Source of the DNA: Actinomycetes bacterium
GTDB lineage: Bacteria > Actinomycetota > Actinomycetes > S36-B12
Reading direction: 5' to 3'
NCBI GenBank assembly: GCA_014190275.1
Contig: BJGE01000007.1
Span: 1-59,854, forward strand
DNA: 59,854 bases
Shown here: positions 55,740-59,854 of the stretch, piece by piece
Position numbering within the stretch: position 1 is the first letter of the stretch
How the letters are laid out: each line of letters opens with the position of its first letter
The notes under the pieces: generated by a model
Told to the model about the DNA's origin: nothing
Database searches by the model: none
What the model saw: the letters and a program-made list of their open reading frames with translations, nothing else
Program-made: the position numbers and the translations under genes

Positions 55740-56079
55740 AGCATCAGCACAATACGTAGCGGTTTGCTTGGTCAGCGAGGTGGCCTCTGATCGTGCCAAG
55801 CACGTGAAAGTCAACGATGTCCCGATCGCTGTAGTCGTCAATTCTGAGGGTGTTTTTGCGATCAGGGACCAGTGTTCCCACGCGGACGTGCCCTTGTCTG
55901 AGGGCGAGGTCGACGGTTGCATGATCGAGTGCTGGTTGCACGGCTCACAGTTCGATCTGCGCACCGGCGAGCCGCTTTCGCTCCCGGCAACCAGCCGGGT
56001 ACCTGTATATCCAACTCGAATAGTCGGCTCCGGTGACGAAGCCGTCATTGAAGTCTGCGCTACCCAAGTTTCCCCCTAG
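55732..56079 (+). CDS. Rieske-type [2Fe-2S] ferredoxin within the suf operon
   Basis: A 115-aa cytosolic Rieske ferredoxin of the NirD/non-haem oxygenase-ferredoxin group. The cluster ligands are CSHADVPL (Cys-x-His) and CWLHGSQFDLRTG (Cys-x2-His). There is no signal peptide. The position between sufD and sufC, with 8-nt overlap to sufD, is typical of actinobacteria and suggests an electron-transfer role in cluster assembly; this is inference. Confidence 0.93.
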   Translation: MSEASAQYVAVCLVSEVASDRAKHVKVNDVPIAVVVNSEGVFAIRDQCSHADVPLSEGEVDGCMIECWLHGSQFDLRTGEPLSLPATSRVPVYPTRIVGSGDEAVIEVCATQVSP

Positions 56080-56112
56080 CCACCGGCACGTCGAACAGAA
56101 AGGCAACACGTC

Positions 56113-56871
56113 ATGGGATCGCTCGCTCTCACGGATCTTTGTGCTTCGGTCATCACCGACGAAGGCGAACTGGAGATTCTGAAGGGGGTCTCGCTAACCA
56201 TTGAAAGCGGCACCACCCACGCCGTAATGGGGCCAAATGGCTCGGGTAAATCGACCTTGGCTTATGTAATAGCCGGGCATCCGAAGTACCGGGTCACTTC
56301 AGGCAGTATTACCCTTGACGGCGTCGATGTACTTGGGATGAGCGTTGATGCCAGGGCGCGCGCCGGCCTATTCCTAGCTATGCAATACCCGGTCGAGGTT
56401 CCCGGGGTGTCGGTCTCCAACTTTCTTAGGACATCGGTCACCGCGGTGCGCGGCGAAGCCCCAAAGTTGCGTACTTGGGTCAAGGAAATGAAGGATGCGA
56501 TGGGCGCGCTCCAGATGGACCCTTCATTTGCCGAACGCAATGTCAATGAGGGATTCTCCGGTGGGGAGAAGAAACGTCATGAGATTTTGCAGTTGTCTCT
56601 TCTCAATCCGAAATTCGCGATTCTGGATGAGACCGATTCCGGCCTCGATGTTGACGCCTTGCGAACGGTATCTGAGGGTGTGAATGCATTTAGGGAGCAA
56701 TCCGATGCCGGCGTGCTGCTCATAACCCACTACACCCGGATTCTGCAATATATAAAGCCGGATTTAGTACATGTATTTATAGACGGCCGCATCGTCAAAA
56801 GTGGCGGAGCGGATCTTGCTAGTGCTCTGGAGTCAGAGGGCTATGAACAGTTTGCGCCGGCTTCGGCGTGA
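56113..56871 (+). CDS. sufC: Fe-S cluster assembly ATPase SufC
   Basis: The soluble ABC ATPase of the SufBCD scaffold. The 252-aa protein has Walker [10 protein letters not shown], the Q-loop region [11 protein letters not shown], signature [14 protein letters not shown], Walker [17 protein letters not shown] and H-loop [10 protein letters not shown]. The ATG at 56113 lies 33 nt after the ferredoxin gene. Confidence 0.97.
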   Translation: MGSLALTDLCASVITDEGELEILKGVSLTIESGTTHAVMGPNGSGKSTLAYVIAGHPKYRVTSGSITLDGVDVLGMSVDARARAGLFLAMQYPVEVPGVSVSNFLRTSVTAVRGEAPKLRTWVKEMKDAMGALQMDPSFAERNVNEGFSGGEKKRHEILQLSLLNPKFAILDETDSGLDVDALRTVSEGVNAFREQSDAGVLLITHYTRILQYIKPDLVHVFIDGRIVKSGGADLASALESEGYEQFAPASA

Positions 56872-56893
56872 TCCGGACGGATAGGTAGCTAAA

Positions 56894-58174
56894 ATGTCAG
56901 GCATCGACGTAGCACGAATTAGGGCGGATTTCCCAATTCTGAAGCGCACCGTGCGGGAAAACAAGCCGCTGGTATACCTAGATAGTGGTGCTACTTCACA
57001 AAAGCCATTCTCGGTACTCGATGCCGAACGTGAGTTTTATGAAACAAGTAACGCGGCGGCGCATCGTGGTGCGCATCAGCTGGCTGAGGAAGCCACAGAA
57101 GCCTATGAAAGTGCGAGAGCAAAGATCGCACGATTCGTGGGCGCATCACCGGAAAACATCGTTTTCACCAAGAACGCCACCGAATCATTGAACCTCGCGG
57201 CATATGCGTTTTCCAATGCCACCGCATTAGCCAGCCAGGGTGCCTCGGTGGACCCGAGGTTCGAATTGAAACCTGGCGACAGCGTGGTTGTCACGGAGAT
57301 GGAGCACCATGCCAACTTGGTTCCTTGGCAGGAGGTATGTGCGAAGACCGGTGCCACCTTAAAGTGGATTCCACTTACTGATGATGGCCGTTTGGACATG
57401 TCCGGACTACCTGATCTAATCGATTCGGCCACTAAGGTTGTCAGTGTTGTGCACCAGTCTAATATTCTTGGCACGATCAACCCGGTGGCCGAAATTATGG
57501 ACATGGCACATGCTGTGGGTGCTGTCGGAGTGGTTGATGGGTGCCAGTCGGTGCCCCATATGCCCGTTGACGTCCGCGAAATCGGGGCGGATCTCCTAGC
57601 GTGGAGTGGCCACAAGATGCTTGGACCCACCGGGATCGGTCTGCTTTATGGCACTGCTGAAATCCTCGACTCGATGCCGCCATTCCTCACCGGCGGTTCC
57701 ATGATCTCGACCGTAGAAATGGAACGCAGCACCTACGCCGCGGCGCCAGCAAAATTTGAGGCGGGGGTTCCGATGGTTGCCCAAGCTGTTGGCTTAGGGG
57801 CGGCAGTGGATTATCTTGTGAACTTAGGTATGCAGGAAGTAGCTGAACATGAATTAGCTATGACCGAATACTCCTTGAAAGCAATCACCGATCTCCCGGG
57901 CGTGCGAATCATCGGTCCACTCGATGCCCGCAACCGCGGCAGTGCAATCTCTTTCGTGGTTGACGGCATCCACCCTCATGATGTCGGGCAAGTACTCGAC
58001 AATTTGGGGATCGCCGTCAGGGTTGGTCACCATTGTGCCTGGCCAACCTGCCGCCGGTTTGCGGTACCTGCTACGACCAGGATTTCACCTTATATTTACA
58101 ACGACTTTCGAGATATTGATGCGGTTGCCGAGGGCATTGTCGAGGCGCAGCGTTTCTTCAAGGTGGCACCGTGA
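56894..58174 (+). CDS. sufS: Cysteine desulfurase SufS
   Basis: A type II PLP-dependent cysteine desulfurase that supplies sulfur for cluster assembly. The 426-aa protein has the cofactor lysine in WSGHKMLGPTGIGLL, the PLP-binding histidine in TEMEHHANLVPW, DGCQSVPHMPVD, and the catalytic Cys381 in GHHCAWPTC. It overlaps sufU by GTGA. Confidence 0.96.
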   Translation: MSGIDVARIRADFPILKRTVRENKPLVYLDSGATSQKPFSVLDAEREFYETSNAAAHRGAHQLAEEATEAYESARAKIARFVGASPENIVFTKNATESLNLAAYAFSNATALASQGASVDPRFELKPGDSVVVTEMEHHANLVPWQEVCAKTGATLKWIPLTDDGRLDMSGLPDLIDSATKVVSVVHQSNILGTINPVAEIMDMAHAVGAVGVVDGCQSVPHMPVDVREIGADLLAWSGHKMLGPTGIGLLYGTAEILDSMPPFLTGGSMISTVEMERSTYAAAPAKFEAGVPMVAQAVGLGAAVDYLVNLGMQEVAEHELAMTEYSLKAITDLPGVRIIGPLDARNRGSAISFVVDGIHPHDVGQVLDNLGIAVRVGHHCAWPTCRRFAVPATTRISPYIYNDFRDIDAVAEGIVEAQRFFKVAP

Positions 58175-58632
58175 GCCTTGAGTCCCTGTATCAGGACATC
58201 ATCATTGACCACTACAAGAATCCCCGCGGGCGCGGCTTACTCCAGTCCCCGCTAGGAACGGCCTTTCACGTCAACCCGACTTGCGGTGACGAAGTCAATG
58301 TGCAGGTGGCAACTGACGCCCAAGGCGGTTTGCAGATCGGCTATGAAGGCACCGGTTGCTCAATCTCACAGGCAAGCGCAAGTGTGCTTTACGAACTGGT
58401 GCAAGGGTTGCCCGCGTCCGACGCCGAGAAGATTCGGCAGGCTTTTGTCGAACTGATGCACAGCCAAGGACATGCCGAACCCGATGAGGAAGTGCTAGGT
58501 GACGGGGTCGCATTTGTTGGTGTGGCCAAGTACCCGGCGCGCATAAAGTGTGCGCTGCTTCCTTGGATGGCGTTTCAGGATGCAGAAATCCAAGGTGGTC
58601 TGATGCCAATAGCAGATACAATCCAAGGGTGA
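58171..58632 (+). CDS. sufU: SufU-type sulfur relay protein (IscU-like)
   Basis: A zinc-containing sulfur acceptor that activates SufS in Gram-positives. The 153-aa protein has the three conserved cysteines, Cys38 in PTCGDE, Cys63 in GTGCSISQAS and Cys127 in RIKCALLPW, together with Asp40. The start is GTG at 58171. Confidence 0.94.
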   Translation: MSLESLYQDIIIDHYKNPRGRGLLQSPLGTAFHVNPTCGDEVNVQVATDAQGGLQIGYEGTGCSISQASASVLYELVQGLPASDAEKIRQAFVELMHSQGHAEPDEEVLGDGVAFVGVAKYPARIKCALLPWMAFQDAEIQGGLMPIADTIQG

Positions 58633-58642
58633 GGATGAAAAC

Positions 58643-58957
58643 GTGAGTCTCGCAACCGAAGATGATGTGATCGAAGCCATGAAGGATGTGGTTGACCCCG
58701 AACTTGGAATCAACGTTGTCGACCTCGGTTTGGTCTACGGGGTTAGCGTTGATGACGGCAATGTGGCCACGGTGAATATGACGCTCACCTCTGCTGCGTG
58801 CCCGCTCACTGACGTCATCGAGGATCAGACCCGCGCCGCACTCTCCGCGGTCGTGAGTGATTTCGCGATAAACTGGGTGTGGATGCCACCTTGGGGCCCG
58901 GATAAGATCACCGATGACGGCAAGGACATGCTGCGCGCCTTGGGGTTTAATCTTTAA
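58643..58957 (+). CDS. sufT: SufT-like metal-sulfur cluster biosynthesis protein (MIP18/DUF59)
   Basis: A 104-aa protein of the DUF59 family. DPELGINVVDLGLVYGV is the N-terminal signature, TLTSAACPLTDVIEDQ holds the conserved cysteine, and VWMPPWGPDKITDDGKDMLRALGF ends the domain. SufT proteins help mature Fe-S proteins under high demand. It is the last gene of the suf operon, 10 nt after sufU. Confidence 0.93.
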   Translation: MSLATEDDVIEAMKDVVDPELGINVVDLGLVYGVSVDDGNVATVNMTLTSAACPLTDVIEDQTRAALSAVVSDFAINWVWMPPWGPDKITDDGKDMLRALGFNL

Positions 58958-59010
58958 GAGGTGGCTGCGTGGTTTTGATAGGCCTCATTTGCTCGTAGAC
59001 TGAACCCATC

Positions 59011-59854
59011 ATGATTACCGCCACCGGGGTCGAGCTGCGTGCTGGCGCCCAACTTCTCATCGGCAGTGTCTCCATCCGAGTGGGCAGAGGTGACCGAGTC
59101 GGTCTAGTTGGGCGAAATGGTGCCGGTAAGACGACATTAACCAAAGCATTAGCGGGTGAGAGCGTTCCGGCTCAAGGGCAAATTACCTGCACGGGCACCG
59201 TTGGCTATTTGCCGCAAGATCCCCGGTCTGGTGATCTAGATGAGCTGGCCCGGGATCGGATATTGGAGGCACGTGGACTTCGTGATGTGCTTCGGCGCAT
59301 GCAAGAGGCAAGCATGCAAATGGATACTCCTGACCCAGAGGAGCGCGAACGGATCATCAATCGGTATGCGCGGGCCGAGGCGGAGTTCGAGTCACTTGGC
59401 GGCTACGCGGTGGAGTCACAGGCCGCTGCTATTGCGGCCTCAGTAGGTTTGCAAGAGCGCATCTTGAGTCAACCACTTGGGACCTTGTCCGGTGGGCAAC
59501 GCCGTAGAGTCGAGTTAGCGCGGATTCTATTCAGCGGGGCTGATGTGCTGCTGCTGGATGAACCCACCAACCACTTAGATGCCGATTCCGTAAGGTGGCT
59601 GCACAAGTTCCTGGCGTCATATGAAGGCGGTTTTGTGGTGATCAGCCACGACGCTTCACTTCTCGAAGGCACGATAAATCGTGTCTGGCACCTTGACGCA
59701 AACCGACGTGAGATAGATGTCTACACGCTGGGCTGGAAGGCGTATTTGACCGCGCGCGAAACCGACGAACGCCGTCGCAGGAGAGAGCGTCGTAACGCCG
59801 AGCAGCAGGCGGATTCATTGCGGAACCAAGCCGAGAGCATGCGGGCCAAAGCCT
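59011..59854 (+). CDS. ABC-F family ATPase (5' part, runs off the window)
   Basis: The first 281 codons of a duplicated ABC ATPase without membrane segments. The first ABC module is complete: Walker A GRNGAGKTT, signature LSGGQRRRVELARIL, Walker B VLLLDEPTNHLD, H-loop VISHD. The arginine-rich linker (DERRRRRERRNAEQQ) characteristic of ABC-F translation factors follows. It starts at ATG 59011 (MITATGVELRAGAQLL). TAGACT lies 9 nt before the start. The specific subgroup (translation factor or resistance) cannot be set from this half. Confidence 0.93.
   Translation, partial: MITATGVELRAGAQLLIGSVSIRVGRGDRVGLVGRNGAGKTTLTKALAGESVPAQGQITCTGTVGYLPQDPRSGDLDELARDRILEARGLRDVLRRMQEASMQMDTPDPEERERIINRYARAEAEFESLGGYAVESQAAAIAASVGLQERILSQPLGTLSGGQRRRVELARILFSGADVLLLDEPTNHLDADSVRWLHKFLASYEGGFVVISHDASLLEGTINRVWHLDANRREIDVYTLGWKAYLTARETDERRRRRERRNAEQQADSLRNQAESMRAKA

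Overview
This window is a continuous, gene-dense stretch of a bacterial chromosome, almost entirely housekeeping. The organism is very probably an actinomycetote (high-GC Gram-positive). RbpA, OpcA, WhiA, an ANTAR-type PdtaR regulator, unsplit SufB/SufD/SufC/SufS/SufU/SufT and an S1-type ribosomal protein with four repeats all occur, in gene orders known from that phylum (alaS-ruvX-mltG-aroE-aroC-aroK-aroB-efp-nusB; uvrC-rapZ-whiA-gap-pgk-tpiA-secG; tkt-tal-zwf-opcA-pgl next to ctaA/ctaB; sufR-sufBDCSU). The base composition looks moderately GC-rich and genes are tightly packed, often with 1-14 nt overlaps, which would suit a streamlined lineage. The genus cannot be named from the sequence alone.

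Layout. 1-327: no gene seen. 328-12801 (+): rarA, a small unknown protein, alaS, ruvX, mltG, the shikimate genes aroE/aroC/aroK/aroB/aroQ with a prepilin-peptidase-like gene among them, an M24 peptidase, efp and nusB. 12823-15953: secreted alpha/beta-hydrolase peptidase, peroxiredoxin, a minus-strand tRNA with a Leu(CAA) anticodon but a short variable loop, and pdtaR. 16091-22154: branched-chain amino acid-type ABC transporter, with the binding protein (+) facing the livH-livM-livG-livF operon (-), and a thioesterase upstream. 22223-29380 (+): polA, rpsA with a structured leader, coaE, uvrB. 29380-34655: TerC-like membrane protein, an inverted/direct repeat element, an MBL hydrolase (-), uvrA and a Rieske lipoprotein. 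34682-42392 (+): uvrC, rapZ, a decayed yvcK relic, whiA, lower glycolysis, secG, rbpA. 42420-48794 (-): pentose phosphate operon. 48884-52435: ctaB (+), ctaA (-) and a two-gene ABC exporter (-). 52496-58957 (+): sufR and the SUF iron-sulfur assembly operon. 59011-end: start of an ABC-F ATPase.

How the parts fit. Three modules dominate: aromatic precursor synthesis, UvrABC nucleotide excision repair with PolA and RarA, and central carbon metabolism producing triose phosphates and NADPH, followed by haem A and Fe-S cluster supply for respiration.

I do not see a phage, CRISPR array, insertion sequence, defence island or biosynthetic cluster, and I do not claim a new multi-gene system. The observations most worth checking are: (1) the wreck of yvcK between rapZ and whiA, recognisable from two conserved pieces in different frames; (2) a tRNA-Leu(CAA)-like gene with type I architecture; (3) a recurrent TANNNT hexamer placed exactly 6-7 nt before the start codon of some 17 genes, indicating pervasive leaderless transcription; (4) a LivH permease with a fused extracytoplasmic beta-sandwich domain whose best start codon is AUU; (5) a 17-bp inverted repeat with an additional direct copy between terC and the MBL gene.
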